From Chrysaora quinquecirrha (taxonomy: Eukaryota > Cnidaria > Scyphozoa > Semaeostomeae > Pelagiidae), in contig JACTAT010000010.1 of NCBI GenBank assembly GCA_014526335.1, positions 4,892,282-4,956,281 on the forward strand: a stretch of DNA of 64,000 nt. The letters are read 5' to 3'. A program made the translations under genes and the position numbers. A model generated the notes under the pieces. It was not told the origin of the DNA and made no database searches. It saw only the letters and a program-made list of their open reading frames with translations. Position 1 is the stretch's first letter. Each line of letters starts with the position of its first letter. Of this stretch, positions 12,201 to 35,528 are shown one piece after another.

Positions 12201-15200
12201 TTTTTTGAGGGAAATTTCTTGTCTTTATTTCGCCCAATTCTTATAGAAAATCACTTTATTGAGCGCTTAGATGCTATTCAGGGGTTCTACGTAGGTTTGA
12301 TGAGTATTTTCGAAGAAAAAGGAGTTTTCAAAACCCTAATTTTGGCCGATTTTTGGCCATTTGGCAAGGCTATAGACTTACCTTTTTACGATTTTTGAGG
12401 GAAATTTCTTGTCTTTATTTCGCCCAATTCTTATAGAAAATCACTTTATTTAGCCCCTAGAGGCTATTCAGGGGTTCTACGTAGGTTTGAAGAGTATTTT
12501 CGAAGAAAAAGGAGTTTTCAAAACACCCAAATTTGGCCGATATTTGGCCATTTGGCCGATGCTATTTGGTTCTACGTAGGTTTGATGAGTATTTTCGAAG
12601 AAAAAGGAGTTTTCAAAACCCATTTGGCAAGGCTATAGACTTACCTTTTTGCGATTTTTGAGGGAAATTTCTTGTCTTTATTTCGCCCAATTCTTATAGA
12701 AAATCACTTTATTTAGCCCCTAGATGCTATTCAGGGGGTTCTACGTAGGTTTGATGAGTATTTTCGAAGAAAAAAGGGAGTTTTCAAAACCCCTAATTTT
12801 GGCCGATTTTTGGCATTTTGGCAAGGCTATAGACTTACCTTTTTGCGATTTTTGAGGGAAATTTCTTGTCTTTATTTCCCCCAATTCTTATAGAAAATCA
12901 CTTTATTTAGCCCCTAGATGTTATTCAGGGGGTTCTACGTAGGGTTGATGAGTATTTTCGAAGAAAAAGGGAGTTTTTAAAACCCCTAAATTTGGCCGAT
13001 TTTTGGCAATTTGGGAAGGCTATAGACTTACCTTTTTTGCGATTTTTTGAGGGAAATTTCTTGTCTTTATTTCGCCCAATTCTTATAGAAAATCACTTTA
13101 TTTAGCCCCTAGATACTATTCAGGGGGGTTCTACGTAGGTTTGATGAGTATTTTCGAAGAAAAAGGAGTTTTCAAAACCCCTAATTTTGGCCGATTTTTG
13201 CCATTTGGCAAGGCTATAGACTTACCTTTTTGCGATTTTTGAGGAAATTTCTTGTCTTTATTTCGCCAAATTCTTATAGAAAATCACTTTATTTAGCCCC
13301 TAGATGCTATTCAGGGGTTCTACGTAGGTTTGATGAGTATTTTCGAAGAAAAAGGAGTTTTCAAAACCCCTAATTTTGGCAGATTTTTGCCATTTGGCAA
13401 GGCTATAGACTTACCTTTTTGCGATTTTTGAGGAATTTTCTTGTCTTTATTTCGCCAAATTCTTATAGAAAATCACTTTATTTAGCCCCTAGATGCTATT
13501 CAGGGGTTCTACGTAGGTTTGATGAGTATTTTCGAAGAAAAAGGAGTTTTCAAAACCCCTAATTTTGGCAGATTTTTGGCCATTTGGCAAGGCTATAGAC
13601 TTACCTTTTTGCGATTTTTTGAGGGAATTTTCTTGTCTTTATTTCGCCAAATTCTCATAGAAAATCACTTTATTTAGCCCCTAGATGCTATTCAGGGGGT
13701 TCTACGTAGGTTTGATGAGTATTTTCGAAGAAAAAAGGGAGTTTTCAAAACCCCTAATTTTGGCCGATTTTTGGCCATTTGGCAAGGCTATAGACTTACC
13801 TTTTTGCGATTTTTGAGGGAAATTTCTTGTCTTTATTTCGCCAAATTCTTATAGAAAATCACTTTATTTAGCCCCTAGAGGCTATTCAGGGGTTCTACGT
13901 AGGTTTGAGGAGTATTTTCGAAGAAAAAGGAGTTTTCAAAACCCTAAATTTTGGCCGATTTTTGCCATTTGGCAAGGCTATAGACTTACCTTTTTGCGAT
14001 TTTTGAGGGAAATTTCTTGTCTTTATTTCGCCCAATTCTTATAGAAAATCACTTTATTTAGCCACTAGATGCTATTCAGGGGTTCTACGTAGGTTTGATG
14101 AGTATTTTCGAAGAAAAAGGAGTTTTCAAAACCCTAATTTTGGCCGATTTTTGGCCATTTGGCAAGGCTATAGACTTACCTTTTTGGTATTTTTGAGGGA
14201 AATTTCTTGTCTTTATTTCGCCCAATTCTGATAGAAAATCACTTTATTTAGCCCCTAGAGGCTATTCAGGGGTTCTACGTAGGTTTGATGAGTATTTTCG
14301 AAGAAAAAGGAGTTTTCAAAACCCTAATTTTGGCCGATTTTTGGCCATTTGGCAAGGCTATAGACTTACCTTTTTGCGATTTTTGAGGGAAATTTCTTGT
14401 CTTTATTTCGCCCAATTCTTATAGAAAATCACTTTATTTAGCCCCTAGATACTATTCAGGGGTTCTACGTAGGTTTGATGAGCATTTTCGAAGAAAAAAG
14501 GGAGTTTTCAAAACCCCTAAATTTGGCCGATTTTTGGCATTTTGGCAAGGCTATAGACTTACCTTTTTTGCGATTTTTTGAGGGAAATTTCTTGTCTTTA
14601 TTTCGCCCAATTCTTATAGAAAATCACTTTATTTAGCCCCTAGATGCTATTCAGGGGGTTCTACGTAGGTTTGATGAGTATTTTCGAAGAAAAAAGGGAG
14701 TTTTCAAAACCCCTAATTTTGGCAGACTTTTGGCCATTTGGCAAGGCTATAGACTTACCTTTTTTGCGATTTTTTGAGGGAAATTTCTTGTCTTTATTTC
14801 GCCCAATTCTTATAGAAAATCACATTATTTAGCCCCAGAGGCTATTCAGGGGGTTCTACGTAGGTTTGATGAGTATTTTTGAAGAAAAAAGGGAGTTTTC
14901 AAAACCCCTAATTTTGGCCGATTTTTGGCCATTTGGCAAGGCTATAGACTTACCTTTTTTGCGATTTTTTGAGGGAAATTTCTTGTCTTTATTTCGCCCA
15001 ATTCTTATAGAAAATCACTTTATTTAGCCCCTAGATGCTATTCAGGGGGTTCTACGTAGGTTTGATGAGTATTTTCGAAGAAAAAAGGGAGTTTTCAAAA
15101 CCCCAAATTTTGGCCGATTTTTGGCCATTTGGCAAGGCTATAGACTTACCTTTTTGCGATTTTTGAGGGAAATTTCTTGTCTTTATTTCGCCCAATTCTT

Positions 15201-18200
15201 ATAGAAAATCACTTTATTTAGCCCCTAGAGTGCTATTCAGGGGTTCTACGTAGGTTTGATGAGTATTTCTGAAGAAAAAGGAGTAGGTTTGATGAGTATT
15301 TTCGATAGAAAAAAAGGAGTTTTCAAAACCCCTAATTTTGGCCGATTTTTGGCCATTTGGCAAGGCTATAGACTTACCTTTTTACGATTTTTGAGGGAAA
15401 TTTCTTGTCTTTATTTCGCCCAATTCTTATAGAAAATCACTTTATTTAGCCCCTAGAGGCTATTCAGGGGTTCTGCGTAGGTTTGATGAGTATTTTGAAG
15501 AAAAAGGAGTTTTCAAAACACCCAAATTTGGCCGATATTTGGCCATTTGGCAAGGCTATAGACTTACCTTTTTTGCGATTTTTTGAGGGAAATTTCTTGT
15601 CTTTATTTCGCCCAATTCTTATAGAAAATCACTTTATTAAGCCCCTAGATGCTATTCAGGGGGTTCTACGTAGGTTTGATGAGTATTTTCGAAGAAAAAA
15701 GGGAGTTTTCAAAACCCCTTATTTTGGCAGATTTTTTGCCATTTGGCAAGGCTATAGACTTACCTTTTTGCGATTTTTTGAGGGAAATTTCTTGTCTTTA
15801 TTTTGCCCAATTCTTATAGAAAATCACTTTATTCTGCCCCTAGATGCTATTCAGGGGGTTCTACGTAGGTTTGATGAGTATTTTCGAAGAAAAAAGGGAG
15901 TTTTCAAAACCCCTAATTTTGGCAGATTTTTGGCCATTTGGCAAGGCTATAGACTTACCTTTTTTGCGATTTCTTGAGGGAAATTTCTTGTCTTTATTTC
16001 GCCAAATTCTTATAGAAAATCACTTTATTTAGCCCCTAGAGGCTATTTAGGGGGTTCTACGTAGGTTTGAGGAGAATTTTCAAAGAAAAAAGGGAGTTTT
16101 CAAAACTCCAAATTTTGGCCGATTTTTGGCCATTTGGCAAGGCTATAGACTTACCTTTTTTGCGTTTTTTTGAGGGAAATTTCTTGTCTTTATTTCGCCC
16201 AATTCTTATAGAAAATCACTTTATTGAGCGCTTAGATGCTATTCAGGGGGTTCTACGTAGGTTTGATGAGTATTTTCGTAGAAAAAAGGGAGTTTTCAAA
16301 ACCCCTAATTTTGGCCGATTTTTGGCCATTTGGCAAGGCTATAGACTTACCTTTTTTACGATTTTTTGAGGGAAATTTCTTGTCTTTATTTCGCCCAATT
16401 CTTATAGAAAATCACTTTATTTAGCCCCTAGAGGCTATTCAGGGGGTTCTGCGTAGGTTTGAAGAGTATTTTCGAAGAAAAAGGGAGTTTTCAAAACACC
16501 CAAATTTGGCCGATATTTGGCCATTTGGCAAGGCTATAGACTTACCTTTTTTGCGATTTTTTGAGGGAAATTTCTTGTCTTTATTTCGCCCAATTCTTAT
16601 AGAAAATCACTTTATTAAGCCCCTAGATGCTATTCAGGGGGTTCTACGTAGGTTTGATGAGTATTTTCGAAGAAAAAAGGGAGTTTTCAAAACCCCTTAT
16701 TTTGGCCGATTTTTGGCCATTTGGCAAGGCTATAGACTTACCTTTTTTGCGATTTTTTGAGGGAAATTTCTTGTCTTTATTTCCCCCAATTCTTATAGAA
16801 AATCACTTTATTTAGCCCCTAGATGTTATTCAGGGGTTCTACGTAGGTTGATGAGTATTTTCGAAGAAAAAGGAGTTTTTAAAACCCCTAAATTTGGCCG
16901 ATTTTTGGCAATTTGGGAAGGCTATAGACTTACCTTTTTTGCGATTTTTTGAGGGAAGTTTCTTGTCTTTATTTCGCCCAATTCTTATAGAAAATCACTT
17001 TATTTAGCCCCTAGATACTATTCAGGGGGGTTCTACGTAGGTTTGATGAGTATTTTCGAAGAAAAAAGGGAGTTTTCAAAACTTCTAATTTTGGCAGATT
17101 TTTTGCCATTTGGCAAGGCTATAGACTTCCCTTTTTTGTGATTTTTTGAGGGAATTTTCTTGTCTTTATTTCGCCAAATTCTTATAGAAAATCACTTTAT
17201 TTAGCCCCTAGATGCTATTCAGGGGGTTCTACGTAGGTTTGATGAGTATTTTCGAAGAAAAAAGGGAGTTTTCAAAACCCCTAATTTTGGCAGACTTTTT
17301 GCCATTTGGCAAGGCTATAGACTTACCCTTTTTGCGATTTTTTGAGGGAATTTTCTTGTGTTTATTTCGCCAAATTCTTATAGAAAATCACTTTATTCTG
17401 CCCCTAGATGCTATTCAGGGGGTTCTACGTAGGTTTGATGAGTATTTTCGAAGAAAAAAGGGAGTTTTCAAAACCCCTAATTTTGGCAGATTTTTGGCCA
17501 TTTGGCAAGGCTATAGACTTACCTTTTTTGCGATTTCTTGAGGGAAACTTCTTGTCTTTATTTCGCCAAATTCTTATAGAAAATCACTTTATTTAGCCCC
17601 TAGAGGCTATTTAGGGGGTTCTACGTAGGTTTTAGGAGAATTTTCAAAGAAAAAAGGGAGTTTTCAAAACTCCAAATTTTGGCCGATTTTTGGCCATTTG
17701 GCAAGGCTATAGACTTACCTTTTTTGCGTTTTTTTGAGGGAAATTTCTTGTCTTTATTTCGCCCAATTCTTATAGAAAATCACTTTATTGAGCGCTTAGA
17801 TGCTATTCAGGGGGTTCTACGTAGGTTTGATGAGTATTTTCGTAGAAAAAAGGGAGTTTTCAAAACCCCTAATTTTGGCCGATTTTTGGCCATTTGGCAA
17901 GGCTATAGACTTACCTTTTTTACGATTTTTTGAGGGAAATTTCTTGTCTTTATTTCGCCCAATTCTTATAGAAAATCACTTTATTTAGCCCCTAGAGGCT
18001 ATTCAGGGGGTTCTGCGTAGGTTTGAAGAGTATTTTCGAAGAAAAAGGGAGTTTTCAAAACACCCAAATTTGGTCGATATTTGGCCATTTGGCAAGGCTA
18101 TAGACTTACCTTTTTTGCGAATTTTTGAGGGAAATTTCTTGTCTTTATTTCGCCCAATTCTTATAGAAAATCACTTTATTTAGCCCCTAGATGCTATTCA

Positions 18201-20830
18201 GGGGGTTCTACGTAGGTTTGATGAGTATTTTCGAAGAAAAAGGGAGTTTTTAAAACCCCTAAATTTGGCCGATTTTTGGCAATTTGGGAAGGCTATAGAC
18301 TTACCTTTTTTGCGATTTTTTGAGGGAAGTTTCTTGTCTTTATTTCGCCCAATTCTTATAGAAAATCACTTTATTTAGCCCCTAGATACTATTCAGGGGG
18401 GTTCTACGTAGGTTTGATGAGTATTTTCGAAGAAAAAAGGGAGTTTTCAAAACTTCTAATTTTGGCAGATTTTTTGCCATTTGGCAAGGCTATAGACTTC
18501 CCTTTTTTGTGATTTTTTGAGGGAATTTTCTTGTCTTTATTTCGCCAAATTCTTATAGAAAATCACTTTATTTAGCCCCTAGATGCTATTCAGGGGGTTC
18601 TACGTAGGTTTGATGAGTATTTTCGAAGAAAAAAGGGAGTTTTCAAAACCCCTAATTTTGGCAGACTTTTTGCCATTTGGCAAGGCTATAGACTTACCCT
18701 TTTTGCGATTTTTTGAGGGAATTTTCTTGTCTTTATTTCGCCAAATTCTTATAGAAAATCACTTTATTCTTCCCCTAGATGCTATTCAGGGGGTTCTACG
18801 CAGGTTTGATGAGTATTTTCGAAGAAAAAAGGGAGTTTTCAAAACCCCTAATTTTGGCAGATTTTTGGCCATTTGGCAAGGCTATAGACTTACCTTTTTT
18901 GCGATTTCTTGAGGAAAACTTCTTGTCTTTATTTCGCCAAATTCTTATAGAAAATCACTTTATTTAGCCCCTAGAGGCTATTTAGGGGGTTCTACGTAGG
19001 TTTTAGGAGAATTTTCAAAGAAAAAAGGGAGTTTTCAAAACTCCAAATTTTGGCCGATTTTTGGCCATTTGGCAAGGCTATAGACTTACCTTTTTTGCGT
19101 TTTTTTGAGGGAAATTTCTTGTCTTTATTTCGCCCAATTCTTATAGAAAATCACTTTATTGAGCGCTTAGATGCTATTCAGGGGGTTCTACGTAGGTTTG
19201 ATGAGTATTTTCGTAGAAAAAAGGGAGTTTTCAAAACCCCTAATTTTGGCCGATTTTTGGCCATTTGGCAAGGCTTTTGACTTACCTTTTTTGCGAATTT
19301 TTGAGGGAAATTTCTTGTCTTTATTTCGCCCAATTCTTATAGAAAATCACTTTATTTAGCCCCTAGATGCTATTCAGGGGGTTCTACGTAGGTTTGATGA
19401 GTATTTTCGAAGAAAAAAGGGAGTTTTCAAAGCCCCTAAATTTGGCCGATTTTTGGCAATTTGTCAAGGCTATAGACTTACCTTTTTTTGGGATTTTTTG
19501 AGGGAAATTTCTTGTCTTTATTTCGCCCAGTTCTGATAGAAAATCACTTTATTTAGCCCCTAGAGGCTATTCAGGGGGTTCTGCGTAGGTTTGAAGAGTA
19601 TTTTCTAAGAAAAAAGGGAGTTTTCAAAACCCCCAAATTTGGCCGATATTTGGCCATTTGGCAAGGCTATAGACTTACCTTTTTTGCGATTTTTTGAGGG
19701 AAATTTCTTGTCTTTATTTCGCCCAATTCTTATAGAAAATCACTTTATTTAGCCCCTAGATGCTATTCAGGGGGTTCTACGTAGGTTTGATGAGTATTTT
19801 CGAAGAAAAAAGGGAGTTTTCAAAGCCCCCAAATTTGGCCGATATTTGGCCATTTTGCAAGGCTATAGACTTACCTTTTTTGCGATTTTTTGAGGGAAAT
19901 TTCTTGTCTTTATTTCGCCCAATTCTTATAGAAAATCACTTTATTTAGCCCCTAGATGCTATTCAGGGGGTTCTGCGTAGGTTTGATAAGTATTTTCGAA
20001 GAAAAAAGGGAGTTTTCAAAACCCCCAAATTTGGCCGATATTTGGCCATTTGGCAAGGCTATAGACTTACCTTTTTTGCGATATTTTGAGGGAAATTTCT
20101 TGTCTTTATTTCGCCCAATTCTTATAGAAAATCACTTTATTTAGCCCCTAGATGCTATTCAGGGGGTTCTACGTAGGTTTGATGAGTATTTTCGAAGAAA
20201 AAAGGGAGTTTTCAAAACCCCTAATTTTGGCCGATTTTTGGCCATTTGGCAAGGCTTTAGACTTACCTTTTTTGGGATTTTTTGAGGGAAATTTCTTTTC
20301 TTTATTTCGCCCAATTCTTATAGAAAATCACTTAATTTAGCCCCTAGAGGCTATTTAGGGGGTTCTATGTAGGTTTGAGGAGTATTCTCGAAGAAAAAAG
20401 GGAGTTTTCAAAACTCCAAATTTTGGCCGATTTATGGCAATTTGGCAAGGCTATAGACTTACCTTTTTTGCGATTTTTTGAGGGAAATTTCTTGTCTTTA
20501 TTTCGCCAACTTCTTATGAAGAATCACTTTATTTAGCCCCTAGATGCTGTTCAGGGGGTTCTACGTAGGTTTGATGAGTATTTTCGAAGAAAAAAGGGAG
20601 TTTTCAAAACCCCTAATTTTGGCAGATTTTTGGCCATTTGGCAAGGCTATAGACGTACCTTTTTTGCGATTTTTTGAGGGAAATTTCTTGTCTTTATTTC
20701 GCCCAATAATTATAGAAAATCACTTTATTTAGCCCCTAGAGGCTATTCAGGGGGTTCTACGTAGGTTTGATGAGTATTTTCGAAGAAGAAAGGGAGATTT
20801 CGAAACCCTTGATTTCGGCCTATTTTTGAA
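9232..20830. repeat. Satellite array 2, about 196-bp monomer
   Basis: The same satellite as at the left edge and in the same orientation, with about 59 monomers. It starts abruptly within the monomer at GGCCATTTGGCAAGGCTATA and fades at 20790-20900, where a last damaged copy contains a short local duplication (GCGATTATTCGAGGGAAATT twice). Sequence variants recur in blocks, showing higher-order structure. Two places are rearranged: a collapsed monomer at about 12535-12630 and a partial duplication at about 15265-15315. All open frames in it are frame-rotating shadows. Confidence 0.97.
16236..19360. repeat. Higher-order repeat of seven monomers
   Basis: Diagnostic monomer variants recur at 1371 bp, which is seven monomers of about 196 bp: the variant starting near 17212 recurs at 18583, the one at 17408 at 18779, and the one at 17800 at 19171. 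A related block one monomer longer precedes it (16236 to 17800, 1564 bp). Some of the same variants also appear at 10510-10900, 6.7 kb upstream. This is the pattern left by unequal crossing-over of multi-monomer units. Confidence 0.75.
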
Positions 20831-20991
20831 CAATTTGCAAGGCTTCAGACTTTCCTTTTTGCGATTATTCGAGGGAAATTTTTTGCGATTATTCGAGGGA
20901 AATTGCAGTCCTCCTATTGTAGTCATTCGATGAAAACCTGTTCTTCGTTTTGATAATTCTAAAGTAGACTTATTACATTCGACGTAAACTC

Positions 20992-21343
20992 TTTTTCTTT
21001 TATAAGAACCAGGAAATTTTAATCGAGGCTGGCTGTTCTTAAGATTTTTCCCTTTTTGAGCCTGAAATGTTCTTAATCTGTTCTGAATTCCTTGGTTACT
21101 TAGATATCTATATTTTTTAATGAAAGTCTAGGGTGGTACTAGGTTTGTGTGAAAATGCAGCAATCTTGTCTATTTCTTTGTTTGCTTGCTTTTTACGTTC
21201 AGTTTGACTGTCTGGCTTACATATTTAGCTGATATTCTTAGCGCTTTTTAAAAGGCCAGCCTCAGCTTGTTCTTAATTTGTTCTTAAAATCTGGGCAAAC
21301 TCCAGGCTCGTGTTCTTATAAAATTGTTCTTATAAAAGAAAAA
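20992..21343. mobile_element. Fold-back MITE-like element with 18-bp inverted ends
   Basis: The left end TTTTTCTTTTATAAGAAC (20992-21009) is the exact inverse complement of 21326-21343. A second pair of arms lies inside (GGCTGGC near 21026 against GCCAGCC near 21257), so the roughly 350-bp unit can fold on itself. There is no coding capacity. It is probably a non-autonomous DNA element. I could not define a convincing target-site duplication. Confidence 0.55.
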
Positions 21344-22709
21344 TAGTGTAGTCTATGCTCCTTCACCGCTCTCGAACCAGTTCAGTACTATGTGAGGAAA
21401 CGGGAATAATGTTGTATTAGTTGTTGTAGCTGTTTCCGAAAGAGTGGGAGGAACAAGTCTTGCTCCAAAGCAAGAACTGTGGAAGAAAATCAACGAGAAA
21501 AAACGCTAAATAACAAACAATTGTATAATAATATTGAAACAATCTTCTTTCGTATTTACATTACATTTATAGTATTTAAAATAATCTAAGATATGCCCTA
21601 TAATTTTATCCCAACAACACTTGTTTTCTACAAAATTTCTAACGAACGATACTTTACGATGAGAGTGAGCGATTTGTGGATCCAACAGCGTTTCACTGGC
21701 CTACGATCTAAATATTAACAATTAACTGCCTAATACGTCGCAATGACGTCATCAAAGCGTCATAATGACGTAACTGGTAGAGAAACGACAATTAGGAGTG
21801 GTAATAAGCTGACCCATTTTTGCTCGGGAATAACGTCATTTTGGCGACACGACTATTACGTCACAATGACGTCATTCAGGTGTCACAATGACGTAACCAA
21901 AGCAGCGAATTGATGGTAATTAAACATACGCAGAGAAATAACAAAAAAAGTGGCAATAACTTACCCCGTCTTTGTGACGTCATGATTTTGGGAATTAGTC
22001 AGCAAACAGAAGATCTGGTTGGGGGGTTGCTTTCAGGGTAACAAAGGGTTAAAGGTAACTGCTATTTTGCCAAACAGATCTGATAAGTGGCTTATATTTC
22101 ATGAAACTTCATTCATTAAAACGATTCTCTCAAAATCGACAATTTCTGTTTTGATTTCACTTTTGTAGAGGGAAAAAAATACAATTTTTTCAACAAGCAA
22201 CTTGACTTTGGTCCAGCCCTCAAGGGTTGCTAAACATATCTAGGATTTCAGCCGTCACATAATGACTGGTACCCCCTAAAACCTCTTGTTCTGGCTCTTT
22301 TCTGGCTTCTCAATGTAATCGACAAGTTGCAAGGATGTGCTGTATAAAGAAAGTTATTTCACCAGAAATTTTAACAAAATCTAAGTCCTGTTTGCTTATT
22401 GAACAGTTGCTAATTGAAAAAAGAGTGTATTCAAAGGTTCACATAAAATAAACCGCAAAAGTGATAGGTTTGAAGGACGAAATTAGCAGCAAGTTCAATC
22501 CTAGGTTCAATATATACGAAGTTCAAATGTATCACGAAATATTAACTAATCTCATCAAAATACTTCGACTAACATTATCTAAAAGTTCCAACTTCGAGGT
22601 ATATGCTCAACATAACAAATAAAACAATATATTCTGCATTCAAATAATGCTGTCGATTACCTTTCATGGTATTACAAAATACAAAACCAGTTTGTGTATG
22701 GTGAATGAA
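21344..22709. other. Intergenic sequence without a visible gene
   Basis: Apart from the CRE-like cluster listed separately, I see ordinary AT-rich intergenic sequence. No exon with splice sites, no repeat array and no RNA gene was recognised. It lies downstream of the minus-strand TCF gene. Confidence 0.5.
21744..21982. promoter_or_regulatory. Cluster of CRE-like palindromes
   Basis: The full CRE palindrome TGACGTCA occurs at 21744-21751, 21867-21874 and 21975-21982, and half-type TGACGTAA sites occur near 21766 and 21888. This octamer is the consensus for CREB/ATF-type bZIP factors. Around the first two the pattern 'acgtcacaatgacgtcat' is itself repeated, so the cluster may simply be a short degenerate repeat. 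No adjacent promoter is visible. A regulatory role is inference. Confidence 0.35.
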
Positions 22710-22809
22710 ATGCGCTAGTTTCCATACATAGAACGCACATTATTGCTGAAGCAAACAGAAATCAATTCATCTTAATCAGTGTATGTCTGAAGTATGGAAA
22801 CTAGCGCAT
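22710..22809. repeat. Hairpin-forming inverted repeat
   Basis: ATGCGCTAGTTTCCATAC at 22710-22727 is perfectly inverted at 22792-22809, around a 64-bp loop. It could be a tiny MITE or a structured RNA. Nothing favours either strongly. Confidence 0.6.
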
Positions 22810-23145
22810 GCTATACCGTGTGTTCTTTAAATTATTAACCATAATGTCCAAAATAAGAAATGCAATTAGTTTAGTTAAATTTCAAGAACAGTCATGCAAT
22901 TTATCCCCAAACTTCTTTTTCCCAACTGAGATGAGAAAATCAGTCTATATGCTCAATTTTGTGTTTTCCATTGGCAGTAAAAACAAGTAGCTGCCGACTT
23001 TCCTGCATAAAGCCAGCTCCAAAATCATACAACTTTGCGATAACATTAACTATTTTGTGATATTTTCATTCATAAATTGGTTTATCATTTAGCAATCAAT
23101 AAATGCCATCGCTACAAACCAAGAAACCCTTCCAGTGAAAGACAA

Positions 23146-23285
23146 TACGATCTGAGGCCAGTACAATGCTTTTGTTGACCCTACAATGGGTCTGAAGCTA
23201 CTCCATTGCGTTCTGAAACTATTACAATGTGTTCTGAAACCATTACAAAGCATCCTGAAGCCATTACAATGTCTGAAAATCTCCT
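23146..23285. repeat. Degenerate 22-bp repeat downstream of TCF
   Basis: About five imperfect copies of a unit like 'ttctgaaaccattacaatgtg' lie 130-270 bp beyond the TCF stop codon, so they may be in its 3' UTR. They account for the short open frames on both strands here. Confidence 0.6.
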
Positions 23286-23412
23286 TCCGTTTCAAATAGC
23301 CGTACGATGCATGGAAACCGCTCAGCGATATGTAACGCGTTACCATTTGAGGGCATTACCATTGTTAGCTTTTGAGGATATTACCAGCTTATCATGTACA
23401 TGCATCCACATG

Positions 23413-34003
<10,591 letters not shown>

Positions 34004-34899
34004 TTTATTTTAGTATTACTACACTGATATGTTCGCAGTTTAGGCGAATCCTGTTTGGCGGTCTCCCTTCAAAACAAAATATATCTGTGCGCTTTGGAGC
34101 TCCTCTATGCTGTGCAATGCAAGACTCGTGGCCCTTGAATGATCATTCTGCCCTTAGCCCCACTGCCCGCCAGCCGATTATACGACTTTTTTTACATCCC
34201 CTTTCAAAAATCATAACCTGTTTACGTATGGTCAATAGCTTGCCTAACAAACAACAAATAAAATTTCACCCAAAATTTCTGTTTTAATGAATTTAAAACT
34301 CATTTCACACCTTTAAAATTAAGATAAATAAAATTTTTCAACGAGCTGCAAAGTGCAAAGAAAAACACTTCCAGGTGACGCAGTGACACTTGTAAAACTT
34401 ATTTGAAAATTATTTGAAAATAAATCTTAAAAGAAATATAAAATTTAAATTTTTTAATTGTAGAGGTATCAAGCTTAAAAATTTCTAAGAAATTTTCTGT
34501 ATTTTTGTAAAAATCTACGCAGCAAAAATTAACTAATAAATCGCTTTTTGGAAAAAATTAAAAATTAAAAATGCGATTACTAAATTTATGCAGAAAAGAT
34601 TTCATTAGTTGAACTTTTCAAAGTGAGTATAATTACCTATTGTATTTATGTTCAATCAGTTAAAATAACTGAAAATAATTTTAGATGAAATTCGTTGAGA
34701 AAATAAAATTTGACGATCAAAGGGCTGCGGGCCATTGATCAAACATACCGACAATGTTACGAGCCGAAGGTTTTATGTATAGACGACGGCGCCTTTGATG
34801 TTTATATGTTAGACGAGGCCGCAAATTTGATTGACACACTGCGTTCCTCTGTGTCAAGTCGCCGCCATTGGCAGGTGCCAAGCTATGACATCATTGATT

Positions 34900-35120
34900 A
34901 CATTCCTTATCGATTGCCGAAAGGGGGCTTTGTACTTTTTGAAAGCAGGGTAAGCGAGGGCTGCTTTTATTACGGGGGGCTTAAATTAAGGGGCAGGGGG
35001 CTTCAAATGAAATTGATAACATTCCTCATCGATTACCGAAAGGGGGCTTTGTACTTGAAAGCAGGGAAAAGAGGGTTGCCTATATCCCGGGGGCTTATAA
35101 TCGGGGGCAGGGGCTGCAAA
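34900..35120. repeat. Two-copy direct repeat with G-rich units
   Basis: Two copies of 'tcatcgattaccgaaagggggctttgtact', about 125 bp apart, are each followed by 'gaaagcaggg' and then by blocks such as 'gggggcttataatcggggg'. They look like a diverged interspersed repeat. Confidence 0.55.
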
Positions 35121-35528
35121 AGAAATTTCGAATAATTTTCTAAAATTTAAGGGAGTACTGTAAATTCGTAATATGGAGGATTTTTTACCAGCATTGCACA
35201 TACAGTAAATACAGAAGGAATTTAACTTTACTTCACTGTACATAATTTTGTCTATTTCTTGAAAAAAGTGCATATGAATGAATGCAATAACGCAAACAGA
35301 AAATGTTGTCAGATTTTCTAAAATTAAAATATCCCTTTTCACATTTCAAAATAGGACGTAGGAAGTACCCTATGTACTGCAAGTTTTGAATTTTTGATGA
35401 ATTTTTAAGTAGATAAATTTCAATATCAAAATAATTGAAATTTAATGTACGAAATAAAGCAGATTACGTAAAAGCAGATATGTCTACATATTTTCAGTAG
35501 CAAATCAAGTTGCAAAACTGCTACAGTA

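Noticed and set aside
162..20732. Dozens of 62-109 codon open frames with near-identical proteins (MLFRGFYVGLMSIFEEK and similar)
   Set aside because: They are translations of the 196-bp satellite. The monomer length is not a multiple of three, frames rotate between copies, and changes do not respect codons.
34710..35135. 141-codon plus-strand frame
   Set aside because: Its second half is the G-rich direct repeat at 34900-35120 and no domain is recognisable, so I did not call a gene.
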